Assembly (NCBI RefSeq): GCF_030128875.1
Contig: NZ_CP124620.1
Coordinates: 1,488,001-1,552,000, forward strand
Length of the DNA: 64,000 bases
Direction of reading: 5' to 3'
Source: Stenotrophomonas sp. BIO128-Bstrain
GTDB lineage: Bacteria; Pseudomonadota; Gammaproteobacteria; Xanthomonadales; Xanthomonadaceae
A program made the position numbers and the translations under genes. The notes under the pieces were generated by a model. It was not told where the DNA came from. It made no database searches and saw nothing but the letters and a program-made list of their open reading frames with translations. Below, piece by piece: positions 1 through 10,200 of the stretch. Within the stretch, counting starts at the first letter, position 1. Each line of letters opens with the position of its first letter.

Positions 1-1
1 C

Positions 2-163
2 GCCCGCGACCGCGGGCTGCGCATCGACCATCTTCTGCTCAATCCGGTGCTCGCGCCCCGCCTGAAAGATGCCGGGGTGGACCGCTGGGTGCGGGCGCTG
101 GAAAAACCCAGCGACCATGCGCCCACCTGGGTCGAGGTCGTGGCGCCGCCCAAGCCCCGATAG
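2..163 (+). CDS. xthA: Exodeoxyribonuclease III, C-terminal fragment (gene runs off the left edge)
   Basis: The open frame from base 2 to a TAG at 161-163 gives 53 residues with no start inside the window. It contains an RGLRIDHLLL block followed by EKPSDHAPTWVEV. This is the C-terminal signature of exonuclease III: the RIDhlL strand and the SDHAP loop, whose Asp-His pair belongs to the active site of the EEP nuclease fold. The family removes 5'-mononucleotides from duplex 3' ends and incises abasic sites during base-excision repair. Only the last fifth is visible, so a near paralogue of the same fold cannot be excluded. Confidence 0.85.
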   Translation, partial: ARDRGLRIDHLLLNPVLAPRLKDAGVDRWVRALEKPSDHAPTWVEVVAPPKPR

Positions 164-234
164 CCGCAGCGGGATGTCGAAAACACCGCCGACGCGGTAG
201 AGTCCTCGGGCAGGCCGTTTGCGAGGATATTGCC

Positions 235-1032
235 ATGCCATATCGGAGAAAGGACATCGCCCCGGGCGTCGGCGAGGGCAAGCGGCTGCCGGCCGGCCCG
301 GAGACCCCGGTGTTCTGTCGGGCGCGTGAGTATCCCGCCGGCACGATCATCGCGTTGCATCACCATCCGGACCGGCACCAGCTGGTCTACGCCGAATCCG
401 GCGTGCTGGTGGTGCAGGCCGGGGCAGGGCGCTGGGTGGTGCCCAGCACACGTGCGATCTGGATTCCCGCCGGCATGGGCCACAAGGTCAGCTGCATCGG
501 CGCGGTCGGCATGCGCAGCCTGTACATCCTGCCGCAGGCGATCACCCAGCCACCAGCCAGCGCCTCGACGGTCTCGGTCACGCCCTTGCTGGCCGCCCTG
601 ATCCATGCGGCGATGGACGTCGCGCCGCCGTATCAAGCCGATTCCCGCGACGGGCGGCTGATGCAGTTGATCCTGGATGAGCTGCAGCTGTTGCCGGTGC
701 TGCCGCTGCATCTGCCGCAGCCGACCGACCCGCGGCTGCGCGCCATTGGGCAGCAGCTGGAATCCACGCCGGACGATCCCTCCACCCTGCAGGACTGGGC
801 GCGCCGGCTGGGCGTGGACGTCAAGACCATCCAGCGCCTGTGCGCACGCGAGCTGGGCATGACCTTCGGGCAATGGCGCCAGCAGGCGCGTCTGCTGCGT
901 GCGCTGGAGCAGCTGGCGCACGGCGAGAAGGTGATCGACGTGGCGCTCTCGCTGGGCTACGCCAGTCCGAGCGCCTTCACTGCGATGTTCAAGAAACGCT
1001 TCGGCCAGCTGCCGAGCCAGTTCTTCCATTGA
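235..1032 (+). CDS. AraC-family transcriptional regulator with N-terminal cupin
   Basis: 265 residues. The N-terminal half (about 20-110) is a cupin sensor with HHHPDRHQLVYAESG, a GRWVVPSTRAIWIPAGMGHKV strand pair and a YILPQ exit, as in AraC proteins that sense small ligands. The last 100 residues hold two helix-turn-helix units: WARRLGVDVKTIQRL, then IDVALSLGYASPSAFTAMFKKRFGQLPSQF, the standard AraC signature. It is convergent with the Fsr-type exporter 10 bases downstream, so the exporter is a possible but unproven target. The ATG at 235 puts the cupin at the usual distance from the N-terminus. The ligand cannot be told from sequence. Confidence 0.93.
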   Translation: MPYRRKDIAPGVGEGKRLPAGPETPVFCRAREYPAGTIIALHHHPDRHQLVYAESGVLVVQAGAGRWVVPSTRAIWIPAGMGHKVSCIGAVGMRSLYILPQAITQPPASASTVSVTPLLAALIHAAMDVAPPYQADSRDGRLMQLILDELQLLPVLPLHLPQPTDPRLRAIGQQLESTPDDPSTLQDWARRLGVDVKTIQRLCARELGMTFGQWRQQARLLRALEQLAHGEKVIDVALSLGYASPSAFTAMFKKRFGQLPSQFFH

Positions 1033-1042
1033 GGCGCGCGGC

Positions 1043-2266
1043 TCAGCGCATAGTCGTCTTCGGCAGGAACGCTGTCGCCAGCCCCAGCAGCGGCAGATAC
1101 GAGGTGAAGTGGTAGACCCACACGATGCCGTGCACGTCGGCCAGCTTCCCGAGCCCGGCCGCGCCGATGCCACCGATGCCGAACATCAAACCGAACATCA
1201 GGCCCGACACCATGCCGACACGGCCCGGTACCGCTTCCTGCGCGTACACCACCAACGCCGCGAAGGCCGAGGACATCACCAGCCCGACCGCCACCGCCAA
1301 CACTGCGGTGCCCATCAGGTTGGCGTAGGGCAGGGCGAGCGCGAACGGCGCAACACCGAGGAAGGAGATCCAGATCACCGCCTTGCGCCCGATCCGGTCC
1401 CCGACCGGACCACCGATGAAGGTACCCAGCGCGACCGAGGCCAGGAAGATGAAGAGGTACATCTGGCTCTGCTGCACGCTCAGGCCAAAGCGCTCGATCA
1501 GGTAGAAGGTGAAGTAGTTGGTGAACGAGGCGATGTAGACGAACTTGGCGAACATCAACACCGCGATCACTGCGATGGCCTGGATCACCTTACCGCGGCT
1601 CAACCCGACGCCGTGGCTCTTGGCAAGGCTCTTCATCTTTGCCTGGCCGTGCTGCACGGTCCAGCCGGTGAGACGGAACAGCACGGTGATGGCCAACGCA
1701 GCCGCCAGCATGAACCATGCAATGGCACGCTGCCCGTGCGGGATCACGATCAAGGCCGCCAGCAGCGGCCCGATCGCCGAGCCGGTATTGCCACCGACCT
1801 GGAAGGTGGACTGCGCGGTGCCGAAGCGGCCGCCCGAGGCCATGCGCGCCACGCGCGAGGCTTCGGGATGGAAGGTGGCCGAACCGATGCCGACGATCGC
1901 CGCAGCAATCAGCAGCATTTCGTAGCTGGTCGCCACCGCCATCAGGGCGATGCCGACGAAGGTGGCGATCATGCCCGACGGCAGCAGGTACGGCAGCGGC
2001 CGTTTGTCGGTGTACATGCCCACCCATGGCTGCAACAGCGAGGCGGTGACCTGGTACACCAGGGCGATGATGCCGATCTGGCCGAAGGTGAGCGAAAACT
2101 CGCTCTTGAACATCGGATACACCGCCGGCAGCACGGCCTGGATCATGTCGTTGAGCAGGTGCGCGAAGGCAGCAGCGCCGACGATGCGGATCGCGAAACC
2201 CTGGTTGGGGGCCGGGGTGATCGGTTCGGTGGGGATGACGGGCGGGGCAGCGGTTTCAGTGGTCAT
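1043..2266 (-). CDS. fsr: Fosmidomycin-resistance-type MFS exporter (Fsr family)
   Basis: 407 residues, the usual length of Fsr, with twelve predicted hydrophobic segments. The N-terminal segment AFAHLLNDMIQAVLPAVYPMFK is the hallmark of Fsr, and the protein carries MFS loop motifs (MYTDKRPLPYLLP and GDRIGRKAVIW). Fsr of E. coli expels fosmidomycin in exchange for protons; the natural substrate is not known. The ATG at 2266 is supported by the TM1 distance although no good ribosome site precedes it. It stands alone, facing the AraC gene tail to tail. Confidence 0.88.
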   Translation of the reverse strand: MTTETAAPPVIPTEPITPAPNQGFAIRIVGAAAFAHLLNDMIQAVLPAVYPMFKSEFSLTFGQIGIIALVYQVTASLLQPWVGMYTDKRPLPYLLPSGMIATFVGIALMAVATSYEMLLIAAAIVGIGSATFHPEASRVARMASGGRFGTAQSTFQVGGNTGSAIGPLLAALIVIPHGQRAIAWFMLAAALAITVLFRLTGWTVQHGQAKMKSLAKSHGVGLSRGKVIQAIAVIAVLMFAKFVYIASFTNYFTFYLIERFGLSVQQSQMYLFIFLASVALGTFIGGPVGDRIGRKAVIWISFLGVAPFALALPYANLMGTAVLAVAVGLVMSSAFAALVVYAQEAVPGRVGMVSGLMFGLMFGIGGIGAAGLGKLADVHGIVWVYHFTSYLPLLGLATAFLPKTTMR

Positions 2267-2507
2267 GGGCCGGGATCAGGAGCGGGAGGGTGCCGATGCC
2301 TGGGTATCAGCGGCGTTGGCACCCGGAAGCGGATAGGCGACAAGCGTAGACCGCGGCTCGGGCCCCGTCTCTCGCGATATGGGCGGTGGTCGTCGCAATC
2401 AGGGCAGACCGGCCACGCCATATTTGCAACTAATTGGATGTCGCTGGGCGAACGGCCCGCATACAGTGAATGCCTGCGGGGTGGCGATACGACGAGGACA
2501 TCGGATC

Positions 2508-2615
2508 ATGAGCAGCATCTGGATAGGGCTTGTCATCTTCTTGAGCAGCTGGACACTCATCGCAGTCACGCTGGGAGTCTTGACTGCCCGCTGGATGGGC
2601 ATGCAAAACGATTGA
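2508..2615 (+). CDS. Small single-span membrane protein (35 aa)
   Basis: A short frame from ATG 2508 to TGA 2615, with a GAGG ribosome site at 2494-2497, about ten bases before the ATG. The product is almost entirely one hydrophobic helix (SIWIGLVIFLSSWTLIAVTLG) followed by a short polar tail (RWMGMQND). The good ribosome site, clean helix and isolated position between two genes argue that it is real. Function unknown; it resembles in form the small regulatory or stress membrane proteins of proteobacteria, without recognisable family membership. Confidence 0.55.
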   Translation: MSSIWIGLVIFLSSWTLIAVTLGVLTARWMGMQND

Positions 2616-2702
2616 AAAGCAGGCGGTACGGCCCAGGTGGCCCCGCGACGCTGCATACTTCCCCCGACTGCCGGACGGCAGCCCAGCGGAAAGGAGGACA
2701 GG

Positions 2703-4097
2703 ATGTTGCCGATCAGAACACTCATGGTGGTGCTGCTGTTCTTCAGCACCTCGAGCTGGGCCGGGGTGCCCACCGACCCCGCGCAGGCCGAGCAGATCTT
2801 CACTCGCTGGCTGGCGGCCTACAACGCCGGCGACCGCCAGGAACTGCAGGCGGTGCTGTCGACCTACGGGATCGATCACACCGCGCAGCGGTATCTGGAC
2901 ATCCGCGAGACCTTCGGCCCGTTCGACGTGCTGACCAGGACCGTCGACACGCCCGATACCATCGCCGCCATCGTGCGGGGCACATCGAGCGATCGCGGGG
3001 TGCTGATCACCGTGGCCATCGATCCTGACAACAGACCCCGGCTCAAGACGCTGCAGCTGGAGGGCACCGAGATACCCGACGCATTCAAACCCGCGCGGCT
3101 TGAAATGCCCGCGCTCATCGCGCAGAGCCGCGCGCGATTGGACGGGCTGCAGGCGGACGGCAAACTCTCCGGCAGCTTCCTGCTCGCCAGGGAGGGCGAG
3201 GTACTGATGAGCTGGCAGGGTGGGCTGGCTGACCGCGAGCAGGGTATCGCGGTCGATGCGGCCACGAAGTTCAGGCTCGCCTCGTTGAACAAGATGTTTA
3301 CCGCAGTGGGCATCCTGCAGCTGGCCGAGGCTGGCAGGCTTTCGCTGGACGATACGGTTGCCAGCCACCTGGAGGACTACCCCAACCAGGCGGTAGCCAC
3401 GGCGGTCACGATCCGCCAGCTGCTCAACCACACCAGCGGCCTGGGCGAGATCTTCGACGACGCATTCGAGACCCGTAAAGCGTCCCTCAAGACACTGCAC
3501 GACTATTGGGCTGTGTACGGGGATGCAGCGCCTGCTTTCAAGCCGGGCACCCAGGACCAGTACTCCAACTACGGCTACATCCTGCTCGGCTCGATCATCG
3601 AGGCGGCCTCCGGGCAGCCCTACGAGGACTACATCGAGCAGCACATCTTTCGCGTGGCGGGCATGACGGCGACGGGCGCCATGCCGGAGGCTGCACGGGT
3701 GCCCGGCCGCGCCATTCCCTACACGCTCAGCGACGGGCACTGGGTGCGCGAGACCAGGACCCTGCCGCTGCGAGGCACGTCGGCGGGCGGCGGCTACAGC
3801 ACCGCCCGGGATCTGCTCCGCTTCGCCGAAGCGCTGCGCGCTGGCAGGCTGATCCCGGCCGCGGCGGTGCAGGCAGCCACCTCGCCGCAGAACACCAAGG
3901 GCTGGTACGGCTACGGCTTCATGGTGAGTGGGGAGGACGAGCAGCGCCAGTATGGCCACGAGGGCGGGGCGCCCGGCGCGAATGCCGCGCTCATCGTGCT
4001 GCCCAGCCAGGGCTATGTGGTGATCGGGCTGAGCAATGTCGATCCCGACGCGATGGAGAACGTGGTCAACTTCGTCGGCAATCGCCTGCCGCTGTAA
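2703..4097 (+). CDS. Secreted serine hydrolase, class C beta-lactamase/DD-peptidase fold
   Basis: 464 residues from ATG 2703, preceded by a near-perfect AAAGGAGG ribosome site. A signal peptide (MLPIRTLMVVLLFFSTSSWA) directs export. Residues about 25-130 look like an NTF2-like dimer domain (AEQIFTRWLAAYNAGDRQEL), a frequent partner of these enzymes. The catalytic domain has the SxxK motif S194-L-N-K197, a YSNYGY block matching the YxN motif, and HEGGAPG in place of the KTG/HxG strand. Family members are periplasmic esterases, D-aminopeptidases or amidases; the substrate cannot be assigned. A true AmpC is unlikely because of the extra domain and the HEG triad. Confidence 0.85.
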   Translation: MLPIRTLMVVLLFFSTSSWAGVPTDPAQAEQIFTRWLAAYNAGDRQELQAVLSTYGIDHTAQRYLDIRETFGPFDVLTRTVDTPDTIAAIVRGTSSDRGVLITVAIDPDNRPRLKTLQLEGTEIPDAFKPARLEMPALIAQSRARLDGLQADGKLSGSFLLAREGEVLMSWQGGLADREQGIAVDAATKFRLASLNKMFTAVGILQLAEAGRLSLDDTVASHLEDYPNQAVATAVTIRQLLNHTSGLGEIFDDAFETRKASLKTLHDYWAVYGDAAPAFKPGTQDQYSNYGYILLGSIIEAASGQPYEDYIEQHIFRVAGMTATGAMPEAARVPGRAIPYTLSDGHWVRETRTLPLRGTSAGGGYSTARDLLRFAEALRAGRLIPAAAVQAATSPQNTKGWYGYGFMVSGEDEQRQYGHEGGAPGANAALIVLPSQGYVVIGLSNVDPDAMENVVNFVGNRLPL

Positions 4098-4107
4098 CCG
4101 GCTCGCC

Positions 4108-4860
4108 TCAGCGCCAGCCCAGCAGTGCCGGCAGCGAAGACGCCAGCAACGCGATCCCGGAAACGGTGAGCAGGCTCAGCACGATCTGGCGGAAGCGCAG
4201 ATCACTGATGCCGATGTACACACGGGTGCCGAGCAGGGTCGGGATCAACATGGCCGGCGCGACGATGGCGAACATCGGCAGCATGTCACGGGTGACGATG
4301 CCCGTCCCCACGTAGGTGCCCATGGTGACCAGCAACATCGACAGGTTGAAGTTCTGCACGACGGAGCGCTGCACATCGCGCTCGTAGCCGCGCAGCGTGC
4401 ACCACAGCGTCGGCAGCGTGCCGGTGAAGCCACCCAGTCCACCCATGATGCCGCCGGCGAACCCCACCACGCCATCCGCCGCGCGCCCGCCGGCGGTGAC
4501 CCGGGGCAGCCGGCGTGACAGCAGCATGGCCGGACACCACAGCACCAGCAGGGTGCCCAGGATCGCCTTGAGCCAGTTCATGTCGAGCACGGGCAGCAGG
4601 TAGACGCCCAGCGGGATGCCGGCCAACCCACCCAGAACGAAAGGCAGCAGGGTCTTCAGGTTGAAGCCGCGGCGCACGGTGAAGGCCGCCAGCAGCTGGC
4701 CGGTGAGGGCACCGAACACCGAGAGCGTCGCCGCGAGCCTGGGGTCCAGCACCCAGGCCCAGAAGGACAGCGCCACCAGCCCGAAGGCGAAGCCGGAAAG
4801 ACCCTGCACAAAGCCGGCGACGATGGCGCCCAGCGCGACAACCAGGTAAATCGAATCCAC
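4108..4860 (-). CDS. TauE/SafE family membrane transporter
   Basis: 250 residues starting at GTG 4860, chosen for the AAGGAG ribosome site eight bases upstream. Seven to eight hydrophobic segments alternate with short loops, and the GLSGFAFGLVALSFWAWVLDP and GLAGIPLGVYLLP repeats are the paired TauE/SafE signatures. The family exports sulfite, sulfoacetate or other organic anions. It lies nine bases after proline iminopeptidase on the same strand, so the two are probably co-transcribed, although no functional link between them is evident. Confidence 0.85.
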   Translation of the reverse strand: MDSIYLVVALGAIVAGFVQGLSGFAFGLVALSFWAWVLDPRLAATLSVFGALTGQLLAAFTVRRGFNLKTLLPFVLGGLAGIPLGVYLLPVLDMNWLKAILGTLLVLWCPAMLLSRRLPRVTAGGRAADGVVGFAGGIMGGLGGFTGTLPTLWCTLRGYERDVQRSVVQNFNLSMLLVTMGTYVGTGIVTRDMLPMFAIVAPAMLIPTLLGTRVYIGISDLRFRQIVLSLLTVSGIALLASSLPALLGWR

Positions 4861-4869
4861 TGCCGCTCC

Positions 4870-5817
4870 TTACTGCCTGCCGGCGAAGGCATCGGTGGCG
4901 CGCACCAGCGCATCTGCGGTCGCAGGTTCCGTTGCACTGTGGCCCGACACGACCATCTGCAGCGATGCTTCAGGCCAGGCGCAGGCCAGATGCCACGCGC
5001 TGCGCGCCGGGCAGATGATGTCGTAGCGGCCCTGCACGATCACCCCCGGCAGGTGCCGGATGCGGTCGATATCCCGCAGCAGCTGCCCAGGTTCGAGGAA
5101 GGCGTGGTTGCGGAAGTAGTGCGCCTCTATGCGCGCCTTGGCCAGCGTATGCAGCGGATCATCAGCGGACTCCGCATCCACATCGTGATCCAGCGTGGCG
5201 GCGTGATCCTCCCACCCCAGCCAGGCCTGCGCCGCCGCGATGCGGGTCGCTTCGTCCGGGCCGTCCAGGCGCCGCCAGTAGGCGGCGATCATGTCGCCGC
5301 GCTCTTCTTCAGGGATGTATGCCTCGTAGCGCGCCCAGCGCTCCGGGAAGACCCAGCGCGCACCGCCGTCGGCTTCGGCGAACCAGCGGTTCTCCTCGGC
5401 GCGGCCGAGGTACACGCCGCGCACGATGACACCGGTCGCGCGTTCCGGATGTGCCTGGGCGTAGGCCAGTGCCAGCGTGGAGCCCCACGATCCCCCGAAC
5501 ACCAGCCAGCGGTCGATACCCAGCAGCTCGCGGATGCTCTCCACGTCCGCGACCAGGTGCTGCGTCGTGTTGTCGCGCAGCTCGCCGAATGGCGTGGAGC
5601 GCCCGCTGCCACGCTGGTCGATCAATACGATGCGATAGCGCGCCGGGTCGAAGAAACGACGGTGTACCGGCGAGACGCCGGCACCCGGTCCGCCATGCAG
5701 GAACACCACCGGGATGCCGTCCGGAGTGCCGCACTCCTCCACGAACAGGGTGTGCAACTCGTCCACGGGCACGTGATGCGTGCGGAACGGGGTGATCGCG
5801 GGATAGAGGCTGCGCAT
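4870..5817 (-). CDS. pip: Proline iminopeptidase
   Basis: 315 residues from ATG 5817; an in-frame GTG at 5829 would add four residues, but family members usually begin MRxLYP. Alpha/beta hydrolase fold with the oxyanion HGGPGAG block (about 41-47), DQRGSGRS, the nucleophile elbow GGSWGS (Ser110), a GRYDIICP acid loop and a GHSA His block: all the signature positions of family S33. It removes N-terminal proline from peptides in the cytoplasm. It is first in a two-gene unit with the TauE-type transporter. Confidence 0.93.
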   Translation of the reverse strand: MRSLYPAITPFRTHHVPVDELHTLFVEECGTPDGIPVVFLHGGPGAGVSPVHRRFFDPARYRIVLIDQRGSGRSTPFGELRDNTTQHLVADVESIRELLGIDRWLVFGGSWGSTLALAYAQAHPERATGVIVRGVYLGRAEENRWFAEADGGARWVFPERWARYEAYIPEEERGDMIAAYWRRLDGPDEATRIAAAQAWLGWEDHAATLDHDVDAESADDPLHTLAKARIEAHYFRNHAFLEPGQLLRDIDRIRHLPGVIVQGRYDIICPARSAWHLACAWPEASLQMVVSGHSATEPATADALVRATDAFAGRQ

Positions 5818-6057
5818 GGAGTGGGTCACTCGAAGAGTCCAACAACAATGATACCGCTGCAGCGTATGCGGATCGGCGTGGCAGGCCTGAGCGACCCATG
5901 AATCGCAAGTTCCTGAGCGTGCTCAATGCGACGTCTCGCATGGCATTTCGCCTGCGCTTGCCGTTCCATGCACCGTTGCCTTGGGCAGGCGATGCATCGA
6001 CGGCGGAGATGCTCCGTTCGACGTTCAGGAGAGCTATTGAATGAAAGGAACCGATGT

Positions 6058-7227
6058 ATGACGAAACATCACTGCCATGCGCTTTGCGCACTGATGCTGC
6101 TGATTCTCTCGGGATGCGGCTCGCCCGGTGTGGGGGATCCACGCGAACCGCCAGCGGTCCACTACAGCAGGCTGGATCGCACCAGTGTTTCGCTGACCCG
6201 TGAACTGCCGGGCCGGACCAACGCCTTCCTGGTCGCCGAAGTGCGCCCGCAGGTCAACGGCATCGTGGCCAAGCGGCTGTTCACCGAAGGAGGCCTGGTC
6301 ACCGCCGGGCAGCCGCTGTACCAGCTTGATGACGCCAGCTACCGGGCCCAGGCCAACAGCGCCCGCGCCCAGCTGGCCCGCGCCGAAGCAACCGCCAATG
6401 CCGCGCGCCTGAGCGCCAAGCGCATCGGTGAGCTGGCCAAGGTCGAGGCGGTCAGCACCCAGGACAACGAGAATGCGATCGCCGCGCTCAAGCAGGCCGA
6501 GGCCGATGTGGGCGCCGCGCGTGCCGCGCTGGATGCGGCCAACGTGACGCTGGGCTATGCCCGCATCACCGCGCCGATCAGTGGCCGCATCGGCAAGTCC
6601 TCGGTCACCCAGGGCGCGCTGGTCAGCGCCGGCCAGGCCGAAGCGCTGGCCACCGTGCAGCAGTTGAACCCGATCCATGTCGATCTGACCCAGTCCGCCA
6701 GCGAGCTGCTGCAGCTGCGCCGCGAGCTGGCCAGCGGCCGCCTGCAGGACAACCAGACCCTGCCGGTGACGATCCTGCTCGATGACGGCACCGCGTTCGA
6801 CCACAAGGGCACTCTGGAATTCTCCGAAGTCAGCGTGGACCCGACCACCGGCAGCTACGCGCTGCGGGTCAAGGTCGAGAACCCGGACCAGGTGCTGATG
6901 CCGGGCATGTATGTGCGTGCGCAGGTCGGCAGCGGCGTGCGCGAGAACGCGATCCTGGTGCCGATGCAGGGCATTGCCCGCGATCCCAAGGGCGATACCA
7001 GCGCCATGGTGGTCGGCAAGGACGACAAGGTCGAAGTGCGGCAGGTCAAGGTCAGCCGCTCGCTCGGCGACAAGTGGCTGGTGGAGGACGGGCTGAAGGC
7101 CGGTGACAAGGTCATCGTCGAAGGCCTGCAGAAGATCCAGCCGGGCATGCCCGTGCAGGCCACCGAAATGGGCGCGGCCCCTTCCAAGCCGGCCGCCGCG
7201 CCGGCGGCTCCCGCCGCCCAGCAGTAA
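6058..7227 (+). CDS. RND efflux periplasmic adaptor lipoprotein (AcrA/MexA type)
   Basis: 389 residues from ATG 6058, preceded by AAAGGAA. The lipobox LILSGC places Cys at about residue 20, anchoring the protein in the inner membrane. Then come a biotinyl-lipoyl half-motif (VRPQVNGIVAKRLFTEGGLVTAGQPLYQLD), a long alpha-hairpin with ARAQLARAEA repeats, the returning lipoyl half (ITAPISGRIGKSSVTQGALV) and beta-barrel plus membrane-proximal domains, with a Pro/Ala-rich tail. It links an RND pump to an outer-membrane channel. The pump gene follows after 12 bases; no channel gene is present, so a TolC-type protein encoded elsewhere must serve. Base use changes near 6200 (see findings). Confidence 0.93.
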   Translation: MTKHHCHALCALMLLILSGCGSPGVGDPREPPAVHYSRLDRTSVSLTRELPGRTNAFLVAEVRPQVNGIVAKRLFTEGGLVTAGQPLYQLDDASYRAQANSARAQLARAEATANAARLSAKRIGELAKVEAVSTQDNENAIAALKQAEADVGAARAALDAANVTLGYARITAPISGRIGKSSVTQGALVSAGQAEALATVQQLNPIHVDLTQSASELLQLRRELASGRLQDNQTLPVTILLDDGTAFDHKGTLEFSEVSVDPTTGSYALRVKVENPDQVLMPGMYVRAQVGSGVRENAILVPMQGIARDPKGDTSAMVVGKDDKVEVRQVKVSRSLGDKWLVEDGLKAGDKVIVEGLQKIQPGMPVQATEMGAAPSKPAAAPAAPAAQQ

Positions 7228-7239
7228 CCGGAGAATTCC

Positions 7240-10200
7240 ATGGCACGTTTTTTCATTGATCGCCCCATCTTCGCGTGGGTGATTGCGATCATCATCATGC
7301 TCGCCGGTGGCCTGGCGGTGCTCAAGCTGCCGGTGTCGATGTACCCGGAAGTGGCGCCGCCCACGCTGACGATCACGGCGATCTACCCGGGGGCGTCAGC
7401 CACGGTCATCGAGGAAACGGTCACCAAGGTCATCGAGCAGCACCTCACCGGCCTGGACGGGATGCTGTACTTTTCTTCACAGAGTTACTCCTACGGGGGT
7501 TACGCCACCATCAGCATCGTCTTCGAGCCGGGCACGGACCTGGAGACGATCCAGCCACACGTACAGAATCGCGTACAGCGAGCAATGCCCTCGCTGCCCG
7601 AGCAGGTGCAGCGACGCGGTGTCAACGTCTCAAAGTCCGGTGCGGACGTGCTGCAGATTCTGGGCTTCGTGTCTGAAGATGGCAGCATGGAGGCCGCCGA
7701 TGTGGCCGATTACGTAGGCTCGTCCGTGGTGGATGTGATCAGCCGAGTGGAGGGCGTTGGCTTTGTACGCGAGTATGGCGGCAAGTATGCGATGCGCATC
7801 TGGCTGGATCCTGCTCGCCTCCACGCCTATCGTTTGACGGTCGATGAGATAGCGCAAGCCATTCGCGCGCAGAACGCGCAGATTGCGCTGGGCGAGATGG
7901 GCGGCGCGCCCGGCGTGGAGGCGCAGGCGATGACGGCATTCGTCGACGCAGGATCGCGTTTGTCCAGTGCTGCGCAGTTCCGGGCGATCATCCTGAGGGG
8001 GAATCCGGATGGAAGCCAGTTGCGGCTCGGTGATGTGGCCCGCGTTGAACTCGGCGCGGAAAGTTACGATTTCAGCAACCGACTCAATGCACGGCCCGCT
8101 GCGGCCATCGGGGTCTACCTGGCTCCGGGGGCCAACGCACTGCGCACGCGCGAGGCGGTAGACAAAGCACTGGAAAGCATGGCCCCGGACATGCCCGCCG
8201 GGCTGCGCGTCGTGGTGCCGTATGACTCCGTGCCCTTCGTCAAGGCCTCCATCCGCAGCGTCATCTCCACGCTGCTGGAGGCGATCGTGCTGGTGTTCCT
8301 GGTGATCTACCTGTTCCTGCAGAACTTCCGCGCGACCCTGATCCCGACGATCGCGGTGCCGGTGGTGCTGCTGGGCACGTTCGGCATCCTGTCCGCGCTG
8401 GGCTTCTCGGTGAACATGCTGACCATGTTCGCGATGGTGCTGGCGATCGGCCTGCTGGTCGATGATGCGATCGTGGTGGTGGAGAATGTCGAGCGGATCA
8501 TGGCCGAGGAAGGACTTTCTCCGCTGGAGGCCACGCGCAAGTCCATGGGCCAGATCACCGGTGCGCTGGTCGGCATCGGCCTGGTGCTGTCGGCGGTGTT
8601 CGTGCCGATGGCCTTCATGAGTGGGGCCACCGGCATCATCTACCGCCAGTTTTCGGCCACGATCGTCTCAGCCATGGCGCTGTCGGTGCTGGTCGCGGTC
8701 GTGATCACCCCAGCGCTCTGCGCAACCCTGCTCAAGCCGGTCAGGACCGGCGGGCATCAGTCACCACCGGCAGGCGCGCTGGCCCGGGCCTTTGGCAGGT
8801 TCAACACGGGTTTTGAACGCACCAGCGCCACCTATGAGCGCGGGGTCGCCGGTCTGTTGGCCCGTCCGTGGCGAAGCATGGCGTTGTTCGCACTGTTGTC
8901 CGGCGCGATGATCGTGCTGTTCATGCGGCTTCCCTCTTCGTTTCTGCCGACCGAAGACCAGGGAACGCTGGTGGTACTCGTGCAGGGTCCGGCCGGTTCG
9001 ACACTTGCCCATACCGAGGCAGCGTTGAAAGCGGTGGAAAAGCACTTCCTTGAGGATGATCCGGTGGTCGATGCCCTTCTCACCGTGGTCGGCTTCAGCT
9101 ACTCGGGCATGGGGCAGAACAACGGGCAGGCCTTCATACGCTTGAAGGACTGGTCCACGAGAGGGGGTGATGACGAGGCGGACAAGGTGGCGGAGCGCGC
9201 CAGGTCCGCGCTTGCCTCATACCCGGGCGCCACCTTCCACGTGCTGACGCCTGCCGCCATTCCGGCATTGGGAACGGCCGCAGGATTCAGCTTCTTCCTG
9301 CGGGATGGCATTGGCCAGGGCCATGCCGCGCTGTTGGAGGCGCAGGACAGGCTGCTGGCACTGGCGGAGGCCAGTCCGATCCTTGCTGGCATGCGCGCCA
9401 ATGGGCTGAGCGACATGCCTTCGCTGCAGGTGAATGTGGATGCCGAACGGGTTGCGGCGCTGGGACTGTCGATCGATGAGGTCAACAGCACCCTGGCCAC
9501 CGCCTGGGGGAGCCGTTATGTAGACGACTTCAACGACCGCGGTCGGCTCAAGCGCGTCTACCTTCAAGCCGATGCGTCGTTCAGGACGAGCCCGGATGAC
9601 TTCGCACTCTGGTCGGTGAGGAATGCGGCGGGTGAGATGGTGCCGTTCAGCGCGTTTGCTTCGATCGAATGGAGGCATTCTTCACCGAGATTGGAGCGCA
9701 TCAACGGGATGCCCGCCCGGGAAATCCTCGGGGCAGCGGCCCCAGGGACAGGCTCAGGACGCGCGATCGCCGAAATCGAACGTCTTGCCCAGCAGCTGCC
9801 GCCGGGCTTCGGCATCGAATGGACCGGCACGGCACTCCAGGAAAACGGTGCGACGTTGCAGACCCCGCTGCTGTACACGCTGTCACTGCTGATCGTGTTC
9901 CTGTGCCTGGCCGCGCTGTATGAAAGCTGGAGCGTGCCGACCGCGGTGCTGCTGGTGGCGCCGCTGGGCATCCTCGGCGCGGTGCTGGCCAACACCTTCC
10001 GCGGCATGGAGCGCGACATCTACTTCCAGGTGGCGATGCTGACCACAGTGGGCTTGACCAGCAAGAACGCGATCCTGATCGTGGAGTTCGCCAAGGAAAA
10101 CCTGGAGAAGGGCGCCGGCCTGATCGAAGCGACGATGCATGCCGTGCGCGACCGTCTGCGCCCGATCATCATGACCTCGCTGGCCTTTGGCCTGGGCGTG

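Noticed and set aside
1109..3028. Long open frame of about 640 codons on the plus strand opposite the Fsr-type gene
   Set aside because: It is the complement of a well-recognised MFS gene; its product is rich in Arg, His, Gly and Gln with no domain, as expected of antisense frames in GC-rich DNA.
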